From: Durusdinium trenchii
Lineage: Eukaryota > Sar > Dinophyceae > Suessiales > Symbiodiniaceae
Reading direction: 5' to 3'
Assembly (NCBI GenBank): GCA_963970005.1
Contig: CAXAMN010006646.1
Span: 216,682 to 280,681, forward strand
DNA: 64,000 nucleotides
The notes under the pieces: model-generated
What the model saw: only the letters and a program-made list of their open reading frames with translations
Databases searched by the model: none
What the model was told of the DNA's origin: nothing
Shown: in pieces, positions 35,901 through 46,725 of the stretch
Position numbering within the stretch: position 1 is the stretch's first letter
Layout: each line of letters opens with the position of its first letter
Position numbers and translations under genes: made by a program

Positions 35901-36437
35901 TCGGGTGTCATCAGCTCACGCTTGGTTTGGCCAAAGCTGGACCGTGAACTCGCGCGCCTTCTGATTCGCTCTGTTGGTGTCACTGGTGGGGACGCTTCCA
36001 CTGCAGAAGGAAGTTGTGATTTGCCCTTGTTGGTATTAAGCTGGCGTGCTAGAGCTAGGCCCCTCAAGGCGTTTGCACGGGCCTGCTCATCTGTTGCTGG
36101 AATTGTTGTGGCTGTACTGGTTGCACTCTTTCCTGTCAAAGATTGTCGATGATAAACATCGAAACGTGCACGTGTGCGCAAACAAAAGAACTGTATTATG
36201 TGTAGCTAATATAAATGAAGGTCCTCCAGTTGATGGTGTGGGTGGCTCCATGTCCAACCTTTCAGAACTCCAAACATTCATGATTCACTCACAACTTAAA
36301 ACAAACAGCAGAAATGAGATATACCTGGCCTGGCCTTTGTTTTACTTTAGCCTTACGCTTCTGTGCCATCTTCAGCACTTCTTGCACTTTCGGGTCGACC
36401 ATGATGATGTGCACAAGATCGCGCAAGGTTTGATCCA
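29973..36437 (-). CDS. Large multi-exon gene of an expanded dinoflagellate family
   Basis: Exons, 5' to 3': 36437-36330, 36132-35162, 34922-34649, 34575-34275, 34176-33982, 33872-33798, 33525-33355, 33239-about 33174, 32578-32471, 32390-32283, 32163-31405, 31285-31176, 31088-30947, 30852-30698, 30648-30541, 30462-30379, about 30299-30254 and about 30030-29973. Most joins keep phase with GT, GC or GA donors. In order, the protein has a basic linker, ARYMRFSRS, EQWESCGGNW, a KY-DNNW-KLADPD module, a Ser/Lys-rich stretch, a coiled-coil region, a globular core (IYGDGA, VEIRGDWSW, CHGCG), and a tail with MHVVHLG and FVDEDAMAWL. I recognise this order from recurrent Symbiodiniaceae gene models of unknown function (memory, unchecked). 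Two A7 runs shift the frame. The start is not identified. Confidence 0.6.
31405..32163 (-). CDS. Core exon of the large gene (253 codons)
   Basis: The longest exon of the gene. The acceptor is CTAAG|G at 32164 and the donor is GT at 31404, both phase 0. Landmarks are PILDPHSVVKYMW, GLRVPMSEVQEFW, IPLGIYGDGATMK, NLPLWRPKSVRGSRWLLF, FAVVEIRGDWSWMKKIF and a CxxC pair in NTCHGCG. The spacing of acidic residues (GDG, then RGDW) followed by a CxxC knuckle recalls DDE-type transposase cores, but that is inference. A short extra exon between 32165 and 32282 cannot be excluded. Confidence 0.7.
34275..34575 (-). CDS. Ser/Lys-rich exon of the large gene
   Basis: Reads QEDSILDSLFQAVDADEG, then a basic stretch and a poly-Ser/Lys tail ending SESDDK. 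The acceptor is GCCAG|G at 34576. The donor at 34274 is GC. Continuing without splicing meets TAG seven bases on, so splicing there is needed to reach the next lysine-rich exon (34176-33982), which joins in phase 0. AGGCCAAG is present at both ends of the 98-nt intron. Confidence 0.65.
35162..36132 (-). CDS. N-terminal low-complexity exon of the large gene, frame broken
   Basis: Starts in phase 1 after TTGACAG with KSATSTATTIPATDEQARAN and continues as a Lys/Ala/Pro/Gln-rich chain. The frame stops shortly after a run of seven A (35265-35271 on the + strand). Beyond the run, the next frame reads STPDVKEDEPTAKKPKREK and then ARYMRFSRS, the expected family motif. Removing one A joins the two. 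A sequencing error, a true frameshift or slippage could each explain it. Confidence 0.55.
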
Positions 36438-36554
36438 CTGCACGGAAAGTGTTAACATAAAATATGTTGCACCATACTTCAAATCCACTTTTTGGACACA
36501 AACACAAAAATACTAATTTTTCAATGTGTTTTTTGAAACAGCTCTTCACGCGAA

Positions 36555-36612
36555 AAAAACCGGTTTTCACGCTGTTTCACGCTGTTTCACGCTGTTTCAC
36601 GCTGTTTCACGG
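36555..36612. repeat. Tandem TTTCACGCTG repeat
   Basis: Four complete 10-mers and a fifth partial copy, just upstream of the first exon found for the large gene. Related TTTCACGAT/TTTCACGCTC words occur at 29468-29510. Confidence 0.85.
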
Positions 36613-37158
36613 CAATTTCACGCACATGTTTTTTTCACATATTTGCATCTTTACATGTACTAGCACATCAAGCCAAAAGAAGAAGTTAATGCGATGTTTC
36701 TTGAACAAGTACCACACACATCCACACACTCTTTTTGATTTGCTCAGACCAGGTGGAACAGCAGGTCCCTAGCACCATAATGACTAAAGAGATCTAAAGA
36801 GCCTTCACCTCAACGCACGATTGGAACCCAGTTCTAACTCGGCTAGAAAGGAGGAAAGGTCTTATATGTTCTCTTGACAGTTCAATACTGGGCTGAAGGT
36901 GCGCCAAGGAGATTTTGAGGAATATCAAATTATGAATTTAGTTGTGCGTTCATCAACACACAACAGGGTGGTGCAAGTTCAGGTGGACCTGGAACCTACT
37001 CGGAAAACAGGTCCGCAACTGGCAAAACAGGTCTATACCGACCAGCGGTATACTCACCCCTCAAAAAGATTTGCACTTCTGATAAGTGAGCATGCCGCCA
37101 TTTGTAGGGCCCCTGCGCACAAAACACACAGTGTACACTGAGCGCTGTAGACTCTCAC

Positions 37159-37647
37159 CACCCCTGCCTCTGGGATGGCTTGCTTGGAAGGCTTGGTGGG
37201 CTTTGGAAGCTCATCGGAAATGGTCGCGTTGCCGGAAGCCTCAGTCAGAGCTTTGACGGTGCCCCGGATGATTGCAGGGATTTGGAATGCGAATCCACAA
37301 ATCAAGCGCTCCTGTATTTAATCAAGAAACCATTAAATCGAGATGGTTGGTGGCAACAGCCTTTGCAAAACCTTCTGGGTATTCAGCAGAGCGCTTCATA
37401 CCAGTGGATCCTGTCCTAAGGAGTGAACATGAGTCAGTTGCCAGTCCATACACCATAAACCTGATACCTCCAATTGAAAATAACATCCACCAGATCACAT
37501 ATTCTAGTCTAAGGACTTGGCACTGAAAGTTTGCCAGCGGCATTCAACTTTTTGGTGGTCATCTGGTACTTCTTTTTACCCTTCTTAGCTGCCACACGCT
37601 TCTTGTCCCGCTTTGACATCTTGCGTTTCATGAGCTCCAGCCAGGGC
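37159..37647 (-). CDS. Small exon group, unknown product
   Basis: Exon from 37647 to about 37530 reads PWLELMKRKMSKRDKKRVAA and KKYQMTTKK. Exon 37415-37331 reads TGSTGMKRSAEYPEGFAKAV and ends at GTTTCT in phase 0. Exon 37311-37159 follows AATACAG and reads ERLICGFAFQIPAIIRGTVK, ending at GTGAGA in phase 0. The last two join cleanly. KRSAEYPEGFAKAV resembles C-terminal blocks seen in other dinoflagellate models (memory). Whether these exons belong to the large gene downstream or form a separate gene is open, because the next exon (36437) needs phase 1. Confidence 0.45.
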
Positions 37648-37699
37648 CTCAAGGTTGCACCAATATAGATTAGATAGAACTCCCGTCGACTGACTAAAT

Positions 37700-39560
37700 A
37701 GACACTAGGCACCCCACGAAGTGCCCCACATTTTTGTTGGTTTTTGGGTTGGCGCCCCATAGGCCGCCATGGGACTCAGTCAAATCCAGTTGGACTTGGG
37801 ATAAACTAAAGCACCCATCGAACACCCAGTTAGCTCTGGAAAGAAAGCTCGGGGGCCGACAACGAAACCCGGAACCAGCCAAGTGGTTGCACCACGCGGG
37901 CAAAGTAAATCCAATAGAAGAGGTAGGGCATGACACTTGCAGCTGGCTGTTCAATTGCTATGTATGCATGCCGGCATGTAGCGAGCATGCAACAAAGGAC
38001 AAAGCGAGCTTGGATCCTAGGCTAGAGCGAAGGCCAATTCTCTCTCTCTCTCTCTCGCAGCATCAAAGATCTGTTGTATATTATAGCCAAAGCTCGTGTT
38101 GTTTTCACGTACGTATGCTTTCCCCGTATCACCAAGAGGACGTCGTTTGGATCTCTTGGATGTGTGCCGATTGATGAATGTGAATGAGCCACACGGAGGA
38201 CCTCCCAAAAGAAGGCCCAAAGGAACCAGTCGTAGAATGACTTGGATGAACTTGCAAAATCCACTCCTGGGCACGGCCGGTAGGGCTACATGCATATACA
38301 TGAAAGGTCACTTTGGTTCTGTGTTGTCAGTACACCACCAGTTTGCTAGGGTCAGGGCATGCTGCATATATTGTGGCTTTCATCAATGGTAATGTCCAGC
38401 GCTGCCCTACACAGAGTACTAGTGAGGTGATCACGTTGTCACGTTGAAGATTAATTCTCCAAGAAAGCTATGTGCTAATGTAGGTCCCCTGCGCTCGTTG
38501 GCCCCGCTTCCCTTAGCCAAGGCCAGGGTTCATCCTTTTCCTTTTTGGTTCAACCCCAAAACTCGACCACCAAATCATCTTAGGAATACATGATGGAATG
38601 TGAGTTCCCAGCTTCTAATTGAGGGGCTCTTGCAACAACTCCCCTTAGGGCAAAGCTGAAGGCCTTGCTGCACCGGGATTTGCCAGCAAAACAATCAGCG
38701 AGGTGCACATCCTCGAGGTCAGTTTCAATGGCTGTTGTTCAGCTTCTTGGATCAAATTCTGAGGACGCAACACGCCGCTTCTGGGAGTTGGGAGAGTTCT
38801 GGATGACATAGTGCACCAAATGGATACTTAGCATATGAACCAGTTGGCCCAAATCAAAGTCAACGTGAGCATGTTCACGACAAAACCAATTATTGATGCA
38901 CATTTGGAACAAAGGGCGTGGCAATAAGCGAGGAACTCCCCACAGAAGAAGCAGGTGAAAGGACTGCTCACAAAGAAACAGGGGGTCTGAAGGATCCATT
39001 TTCCTTGATCGAGTTTATGGAACCCTCACTGCTCCAAAAGTTTGAGCCCTCAGTCATGCAATGCACCGTTCGTTTGTTTTGCAAGTGCAGCAAACGGAGA
39101 ACAGACAACTCAATTGATCAAGACTAGCTACTCCCATGATGTGCATTCCGCATTCCTTTTTAACCCCACCGGTTGCACATCCTAGCAACGTTTTCCCACA
39201 AAGGATTGCTTCCTAGCAACTGTGGCCAGGAAATAGATCAAAATAGATCGACATAGCTGACTGATACAACGTACGGAAAGCAGCCCTCACTACACGATGA
39301 GAGTGTTATATAATATACGTATTAGTCAGTCCTAATATGATGAGCATGCTATGTCACACCCAAAGCTGGCACGTCCAACTCAATCCACCGTCCAGTTCGC
39401 AATGCCCAGGGCAAGGTCCCACCTGGGAGCCGCCAAAAAGGGGTATGGTTGAATGCATTGGCTCACACGAGCTCCCAACGCGTTGGGTAGACCACCGTAT
39501 TTGTCCCACGATACGCTGACGCCTTTCTGCTTGTTTACCTCATATCATATGAGATTATGA
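37700..39560. other. Intergenic, one possible minus-strand exon
   Basis: A CT dinucleotide run lies at 38039-38057. At 38739-38890 a minus reading, HMLSIHLVHYVIQNSPNSQ, to a stop at 38739 looks protein-like but is isolated. At about 38646 a + segment resembles the micro-exons of 28-29 kb (GGCAAAGCTGAAGGC after CTTAG). CCCAACGCGTTGGG at 39476-39489 is a perfect palindrome. Confidence 0.35.
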
Positions 39561-39564
39561 ACTT

Positions 39565-42500
39565 CTAAGGTTTAAGATGATCAGGTGAAATGGTCTCAAA
39601 GCCCCCAACCCAAAAGTCGGTTCCCAGCTTTTTGTTGTGCTCCTCCATGAACTCTGGTTCCACCTTGCTGATGTAAAAAGAGCCCTTGGATGAAGAGGCC
39701 TGCGCAAGCCTGGGCGAGGTCATTTCGTTGTGAAACATGAGCATTGCAGGGGCAGTTTCAAGAAGGGTATCACCCAACATGGATAAGTGATAAGTACCTT
39801 GTACCAGAGTTGAGGCTGGCGCCTTACCCCAATGGCAGCACAAGGAAAGCCAGCAACACGCGGCGTTCCAGAAAGATTTCTCAAAGTAAATGACCTCAGG
39901 ACTACTCCACCCTATTCCACAATAGATTAAACCAACGTCCTGAGGCAAAAGCTCCGTGTCAACCGCTTTGGGAAGCAGCTTCGCAAGGAGAGGGTTCTCC
40001 GCAGCGAGGTTCACGAGCTTGGCGAAGTTCTCTGCCTGTAAAAGGTCTAGATTGAACAAAGATCGATCGATAGATAATACTTCTAGTATATTTGTAGGAT
40101 CCTCAAGCCGGCTCAAGATTGAACTGTCATTCCAGAGGCTCAAGTGTGAACTGGTGGCTCAATCAAGAACTGCTCAACAGGAACGTGAGTGTATAGATCG
40201 AGCCTTGATATCTTCATTGGTTGTTTTCTTCACCCTGTTTCTTTTCTTTGTTTCTTCTTCCTTCGGCGGTTTGACCTCTGTCGCACCGGATGGTTCAGCC
40301 TTTGACTTTGCCGCTGTTCTCCTCTTCCGCTTGCGCTTTGGCTCATTGTTTTCCTCCTGCTTTGCACTTGGCTCTGCCACCTGACTTTCAGGATCTTCAT
40401 CTTGCAGCCTCGAATCACTTGGTGCAGGAGTACCCTCCTCCTGCTCAAAGGATCTCGATTTCCTCTTGGATTTCTTGGCCTTCTCCGTCAGCAAGAGAGC
40501 TCTCCCTTTCGAGCACGTTCTTCGGAAACCTGGACGTGGGCTGCCTGCAGGTTGCTCAGGCTTCCTCGAACTTGGTGCAGTCTCTGCCTTCTCGGACTTT
40601 TCTTTGCCGGCTTCAACTTCTTCAACCTCAGCCTCCTTTTCAACTTGTGTTGCTCGTTTGCCCCCACGTCCACGGGCTTTTTGACCACCCTTGCCCTTTC
40701 CTGCACCTTTCCCCCGGCCACGTCCACGCCCACGGCGCGGCTTTTCATCATCTTCTTCTTCCTCCTCCTGCGCGAAGACTTTGTCTGGGTCTTCAAGCTC
40801 CTTCTGCTGCTCCCTTGTAACTTTTCTCATGACAGCTTGCGCCTACCAGACATGTTTATCAAGCATGGATGGATCACCCACGCAAGTCCCACATAATTAT
40901 GAGAAATTCAACGTATCCATATTCATTCGATCACTTGCGAGTGAACTCAAACCAAGACGAAAAGGTTGCAAATGCGCCTTCATAAGATCGGTATCATTGT
41001 CTTCTTTGCTTTCCATGCGCTTGATTTGCTCATCAACTTGCTCTTGCAAACTGCCTGGTACAGCTGGAAGAGCAACAAGAGGAGACCGGTCCTGCACCAA
41101 AGCAACTCTGAAAAGCAAGCGCAAGAAAACAGGCACCAAAAAAAGCAGTCCTTGTGTACTCCTTTTGCTGCTGACTTCTCATTGTCGCTCTCGATCAAGC
41201 TGGCATCGACCTCGTCTCCAACAGGGACCTGAGATTCTTCGACAACCTCCACTTCTGGCTTTTTGTGGATGACTTCCATAGCTTCCTGCTCCATGGTCAC
41301 ACTAAGTGCCCGAAGTTCCTCAGCTGCCTCGTCCGGTGAAAGAAACTCAGCTTTGGATTTCAGCTTCTCAATCTTTCTTTTCTTCAAACGCGGGTGGGCA
41401 GCAGAAGCTTCAACAACCTCCTTTGCTTCTCCTTTGCCACTTTCTTCACCGGCCTCCATGCCAAACTCTTTCTCGGCTTGAGGCACCTCATCGTCCCCGA
41501 CCGTTTGAAAGCTGACCTCATGCTGCGAGATTGCTTCCTCACATTTCATCACCTCTTCAGCCTCCTCTTCTTCCACCACAGGATCGTCTTCCATCTCCTC
41601 TTCTTCACATGGCTCATGAGACTCCCACAAAGTCTCATCTTCTGGAAAAAGTAGCTGCGAATCGTGCCCTGGCGAATCATTGGGTAGCAGAGCCTGTGTC
41701 TCACGCTGGTCCATGACAGAACCAGACCTCTCAGGTTCCTCCTTGACCTGCATCGATTGGCCGATCTTTTGCACTACCGAACAATGTGACTAAAATTCGA
41801 TGAAAGAGAAGAGAAGCACCGTTACGCCTTCTTGGCGGCAGGACCACGTGTCGCTACCTTGATCCCCTTGTTTGTCAGGAGGCCAGCCGCCTCCAAGTCC
41901 AAGCAAAACAGGATGACAATTGTGAATCGGGATCGAACAAATTCAGGCCTCCAACTCACTGCGGATCACATCCTTCAGCATTTGCATCCGTTCTGCTCCA
42001 CTCCTCTAGCTGGATTGTGAAGGCATACAGGAGGAATCCCAGGTCAACATGAATCATCGATTGTATTCAACTTATATCAAAAAACATCAAAAAACTATTC
42101 GATAAGGGCATTCCTATTTGTGTTCTGGCCTGGAAGTGCGGGGGTTCTTCTGAAACCTTTCCATCGCGTAAGAGGCAAAGCTCCTATGGATGCCGGCCTC
42201 AACTTCACTCCAAGCCTCCCAGGAGAAAATGATTTGAACCATGGGATCGGTGAAATTGAGAGCAGTGGGTCAGCCTTGTGCTCATACATATGGCTGAATG
42301 GGTTCAACCACCATTTGTGAGACACGTGGCACAAAGCTTCCTGAAAAATTGTGGCATGATAAATCACAGTCAATGCAAAAATTGAACGTCCTGAACTTCC
42401 AGCTTCGTCGGCATGTCCGCCGCAAAAGAAGCCAGAAAACTCAGAAGGAATTCCCAGTTGGGAGATTCCTGCACCTGCCAAAGGCGGTTATTTTAGATTG

Positions 42501-43007
42501 CGTTTTGTATGTGGGTGCGCACGAGCATTGTAAATGTTCAAGTGCTTAAGATCACTGATCAATGAATCGCCTCCTGCTCACCCACTGCATCGCGATCGGT
42601 CAAAAAGAAACAGAAGCGGGGTACCTCCAGTGGAACCCCACAATCCGAGCAGCCTTATGAGGGTATCACACTGATACGATAATTATATAGTATACGAAAA
42701 TATACGAAGATAGATCGTGATAGATCGATCGAGTTGAGTCACCTTACAGTAGTCTTTTGCGCGAAGACCTGCACGAACCCTCAAAACTTGTCGTCTCTCC
42801 GCCACATACTCAGGATTTGAAGCATACTCACCGTAGAAGGCCTGCATATGCACATGCACATGCGCATATACACGCGCAGTGTTGCAACATGTTTGCCAAT
42901 TTCCATCCCAGATCGATTGTGCAAGCATGGTGCATGAACTGTTGCGAGCGTGCCTTCAGGAGCTCTACGCGCTCGACATTGCAGCGTCTCAAAGTGGACC
43001 CAGACAT
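39565..43007 (-). CDS. Multi-exon gene with a contiguous 734-codon reading
   Basis: Thirteen exons join in frame to TAG at 39565-39567: 42841-42743, 42653-42618, 42474-42391, 42340-42275, 42215-42130, 42003-41949, 41890-41858, 41747-41151, 41091-40978, 40842-40204, 40035-39940, 39894-39828 and 39797-39565. Summed length is 2205 nt, an exact multiple of three. An earlier exon with MSGSTLRRCNVERVELLKAR (ATG at 43007) may hold the start; its donor is unclear. The N-terminal part is helical (NWEFLLSFLASFAADMPTKL), the centre strongly acidic, then a basic Arg-Gly/Lys region, then AENFAKLVNLAAENPLLAKL, ending ISPDHLKP. Donors are GT, GC and GA. Introns are as short as 50 nt. I do not recognise the family; the charge pattern would suit a nuclear or nucleic-acid-associated protein (inference). 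Confidence 0.65.
40204..40842 (-). CDS. Arg-Gly/Lys-rich exon
   Basis: 213 codons. An EEEEEDDEK run is followed by RRGRGRGRGKGAGKGKGG, then alternating acidic and basic patches to TTNEDIK. The acceptor is GGTAG|G at 40843 and the donor AAG|GC at 40203, both phase 0. RG/GRG clusters are common in RNA- or nucleosome-binding tails. No folded domain is visible. Confidence 0.65.
41151..41747 (-). CDS. Acidic exon
   Basis: 199 codons. Long Glu/Asp blocks (CEEEEMEDDPVVEEEEAEEV) are followed by a lysine patch (LKKRKIEKLKSKAE) that could serve as a nuclear localisation signal. It ends AAKGVHK at a GA donor, where the 59-nt intron removes a cysteine-rich out-of-character reading. GT at GGA|GTACAC is an alternative donor in the same phase. 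Confidence 0.6.
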
Positions 43008-43009
43008 TG

Positions 43010-44649
43010 CTTCAAAAAAGCTCGGCGCTGGAAACAGGTTGCCAAACATGTCATGAACCCCACTATATAAAGGGCCCTGCATGCGACTTTAAAGAACATA
43101 CATCACGTTCTCTTAGATCCCCGAGCTGCGGTTGGTTTTGAACGGGATTAAGAGCTTGCAAGTGAGCTTGCACAAAACTCTGTAAGTCGAAGCCTGTCTG
43201 AATCATGAAGCTTAAGTTGGGCCTCGAGGTGCCCAAGCTTCATCTTGGTGAAACACCTCCGCCTCAAAGTTCTGGGAGAATTCGTAGGCGCCTCAAAACT
43301 AGATAGATAGAGCGAGTACAGTGGTGCTCACCACTCCTGATGAGACAAGGTTCCCATCTTAGACTGGCACGGTGGGCCAATGCCTTTTTCATCAATGGTA
43401 ATCCCAAGCCTCAGATGATGGTTATCCAGGATATGCCAGGTACTAGGTACAGGTTTCATTGCATTGTGGGACTACCTGCCACCAAGAAACAGAGAATTCA
43501 GCGATGGTCAAGTCACCGCGTGAGCACAGAACCATGGGTCGTCAGGAGGTGTTCAAGGAATAGACATATTGGTCAAACCTTCAAAAACCTTCCCAGGAAC
43601 ATTCAGGATGCTTATTGGGATGAATTAACTTGCTAAGTAAAAAGATCTTGAAGTGAATAGCCTCTGATGGGCCTTAGCCTGAGCCAGAAAACAGGCTTTA
43701 GCAGCTGAAAACAGTCGACCGACAAAGACGGTTATAAAAACAGGCTTCGACTTACAGGGTATTGTATACACATGTAAGAACCATTCATCTTCAGTTTTGC
43801 GGAATTTACTCGCAATCTTCAAAGCCAGTCCTGTCCTGCAGCAGGTCCAGTTCTGCAGCAGGGAGTCCTTCATGTCGGGTATGACGACGACCGGACCTTT
43901 CTTTCGGGGACTGAACGATGCTTGCGATCTGGGCACCTAGGTCACGCCCAAAGCGAAGGTGTGGAGATGAGATTAGAGGTCGAACGTTTGGGAGTATGTT
44001 TGATGTTTGCATTGCCATCAAACACTGAATGCGGAGGTTTCTTTTTCACCCGTTTTTTGATGCTATAGACATGGACATGGACTTGTGGCCAAAGCAGTCC
44101 CTTCACGCTTGGGGGAGACCAAGGATATGAAGATATTTCAATAGGTTGACCTTAGAGGATGATGGAAGGAGTTTTGCAGCTTCTTCTGCCCCTGTGATGT
44201 CGGGAGCCCCTTTTGGGAGCCTAGGGAAAACATTCGCTGAAAGAAACACTTGCAAAGAAGCCCGCAAGCCCTTGCATGGGCCATCCATGTTTGCTTAGGG
44301 GGGTTGGTGTGCGGAGGGGGAACCTTGACGTCTCTAACCGGTACTTGCCATCATTGAAACTCTGCGTTTTGGCACGCCTACGGTCAACAGACATATTCTT
44401 GTACCACCCAAACGATGGAAGATTGCGTAAAGATCCACTTGTACGCGGTACCAGACTGGTCCCCATCCTTGATGGACGTGTTCCGATCAGACTGGCCCAC
44501 TCGGAAAGGTCCATGGACCGCAAAAGGAGTTCCGCCCCCCAAAAGTTCCGGTCCATTTGCCGATCTTCCCATCGATGTGAAGCCTCAGATCTAGATCTGG
44601 AGCGTCCTGGCTTAGGGAAGCCATCCGGAACCGGCCGCAGGCGCCGCAG
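43010..44649. other. Unassigned, possible 5' exons of the minus-strand gene
   Basis: At about 43170-43290 minus-strand readings (YEFSQNFEAEVFHQDEAW, or MKLGHLEAQLKLHDSDRLRL in another frame) look coding and may extend the gene ending at 39565. 43806-44021 has two plausible minus frames. A 98-codon + frame at 43340-43636 (ending NIQDAYWDELTC) is unplaced. Confidence 0.3.
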
Positions 44650-44982
44650 GCCTTGGCTGATTTGAGTGCTGAGATCTCCAAGATCTCGAAGGTTCGGAGG
44701 GATTTTGAGCAGTTCAGTGGTTCGGAGTCACATGGAGTTGGGAGGTTTTTGGCCTCGGAAAGTGGATGTGAGAAGGGCCGTCTCTTCTTGAGCTGGTTCA
44801 GCACCCCGAGCGAGCTCCGTGACTCCAGGGAATCAATTCGAAGAACCGTTCGGAAGAGCTGGATCGAGTTGGATCCTGGCATCACTTGTTGGGGCAAAAA
44901 GAGGAACCCGGTTTTCGCCCAGAAATCTGGGGACGCCCAGACCTTGAAAATAAGAGAGAACTATGCGGGAGGGTTTCCTTAG
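44650..44982 (+). CDS. Candidate terminal exon, helical protein
   Basis: After CGCCGCAG the frame reads ALADLSAEISKISKVRRDFE and then RDSRESIRRTVRKSWIELD, to TAG at 44980-44982 (110 residues). Its codon bias toward G/C and its heptad-like start support coding. A minus-strand frame also overlaps. Upstream exons and function are unknown. Confidence 0.45.
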   Translation, partial: ALADLSAEISKISKVRRDFEQFSGSESHGVGRFLASESGCEKGRLFLSWFSTPSELRDSRESIRRTVRKSWIELDPGITCWGKKRNPVFAQKSGDAQTLKIRENYAGGFP

Positions 44983-44989
44983 CAATCAA

Positions 44990-46009
44990 AAGGACACGTG
45001 AAGCTGGTATCTTTTCCTCCATCCCCGACGAAGCCTATCTATCCAAATGACAATCCCTCAGGTAGCCATGGAAAGAATGAACAGGAGGATTTGGACTTCC
45101 ACGTATAGGTGATGTGAAACAAAATCATTATAAGGTTGGGTTCCTTTCATGCTTTACTATAGTGGGTTGTCGGGGCATCCCCTGTTTTGGCTCTCACATT
45201 TGGATTCCACCATGTATGCTTGAAAACCAGAAACCATCTGAAACAAGCCACTACAGAGAGAGTTGGGCTCCGTTTTTTTGACAATTAGCTAGACTTGCTC
45301 TGATGTTCCTACATGTTCCTACCCATAAGTTTGGGGCATGATCTCCCACGAATTAAAGATGAAGATGCTGGATTCGTTCGTTGAACTTGATTCTCGGAAA
45401 CTGAAGATCGAGTCAGCTTAATTGGGTGTGTATTTTGATGAGACCCCCAACCAGTGGGTCTATTTCCCTTTTTCATCCTTTTTCCCTTCCAGGGGGTGAA
45501 ACCGCTTTCGGTCTCACTGTTTTCATACAGACACACGGGGGCTTGCGACCTCTTGACATCTATGGGCATCATGTTGGGCTGGCTCGATGTGGCACCGTAG
45601 CCACCGGACGAAGCCTTCGGACGGTGGCTACGGTGGCCCAGCCAATTCGCCGGCAGGTTCAGGAAGTGCCACTCGGCGAGCTGGGTCTGTTTGGCTGTGG
45701 GTGAAGCGAGGTCACCGCTAACCTGTTTCATCCGTAGGTTGACTTTTGCAGTAGCTCCTCTTCCTTCGTCACATCTTCGCCGGTGACCAACCAGTGCCGA
45801 TGACGACTCGGTGACCAGGCGATGGACTGGTGAGAGGATAGGCATCAACACGAGGACGAGCATGGTGTTCCGGTGGCGAAGGTAAAACATGGTGCATGAA
45901 TGTCCTATATAGTTTTATTTATGTGTGCATATGGGTGCCGCTGTGTGCATAGGGGTGCATTCTACATGCAATGTAATCATTGTTTGGATTCTGCATAAAC
46001 AATTGATCG
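44990..46009. other. Unassigned; 193-codon minus frame with hairpin inside
   Basis: A minus-strand frame at 45309-45890 contains QTQLAEWHFLNLPANWLGHR after an AG, but no family is recognised. The hairpin at 45593-45635 lies within it. Confidence 0.3.
45593..45635. repeat. 43-bp nested palindrome
   Basis: CACCGTAGCCACCG (45593-45606) is the exact reverse complement of 45622-45635. The 15-nt loop contains CGAAGCCTTCG, itself nearly palindromic. Confidence 0.9.
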
Positions 46010-46320
46010 CAAGACTCAAGACTGTGCCTAGAATCCTAGGGTCACACAATCGAAAAAGTATTGATCTGGAAACCGTGCCTCAGAGTCCTGTAAACACTAT
46101 GCCCAGAATCTAAAAAACAACAAACAATGATTGCTCAGAATCCTAAAACCATTACAACATTCATTGGGACACTATGTCCAGAATCCAAAAAACAACAAAC
46201 AATAATTTGGAAGCTACGCTCAGAATCCTAAAACCAAAACAAATCAAAACAACATTCATTTGGAAACTATGCCCAGAATCCTAAAGCAAACAGCAATGAT
46301 TTGTACACCATGTACATTCT
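46010..46320. repeat. Degenerate tandem repeat, AT-rich
   Basis: Seven or so units, each with (T/C)GCCCAGAATCCTAAA or a variant followed by A/C-rich spacer and ATTTGGAAAC. The period varies from about 35 to 55 bp. Confidence 0.75.
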
Positions 46321-46725
46321 ACAAAGGTTGGGACTAGTTTTGGAAACATTGTGTCAGTTTATGTTGGGACTAGTTTATAAAGCATTGTTTATTTTGTATG
46401 TTTGTTTTGCTGTGCTTGGGGATCACTGTTCATCCTTTGTAATTGTATGCTGTGATGAGTGTGGAACGCAATTGGTGGTTGTTTTTAAGGGATGGATCAA
46501 TGTGCAAAGAAGTGGTTTATAAACACAACACATATTTATAAACAATGCCTTCTGACGTGACCAATCGTTTACAGCATTCCAATCTCAAATGTGCAACGCG
46601 CCATCCCATTCTGTCTTCCTTTCATCAGTGTGAAGAAACTGTAGTTGAGAGTCTAAGAGCAAACATCAACGCTAAAACTATTACCTGAATTATACATATT
46701 CAGTTTGTATGCTGGAATTAGGCAC

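Noticed and set aside
36464..36772. 102-codon + frame with repeated PheHis content
   Set aside because: It is produced by the TTTCACGCTG tandem repeat.
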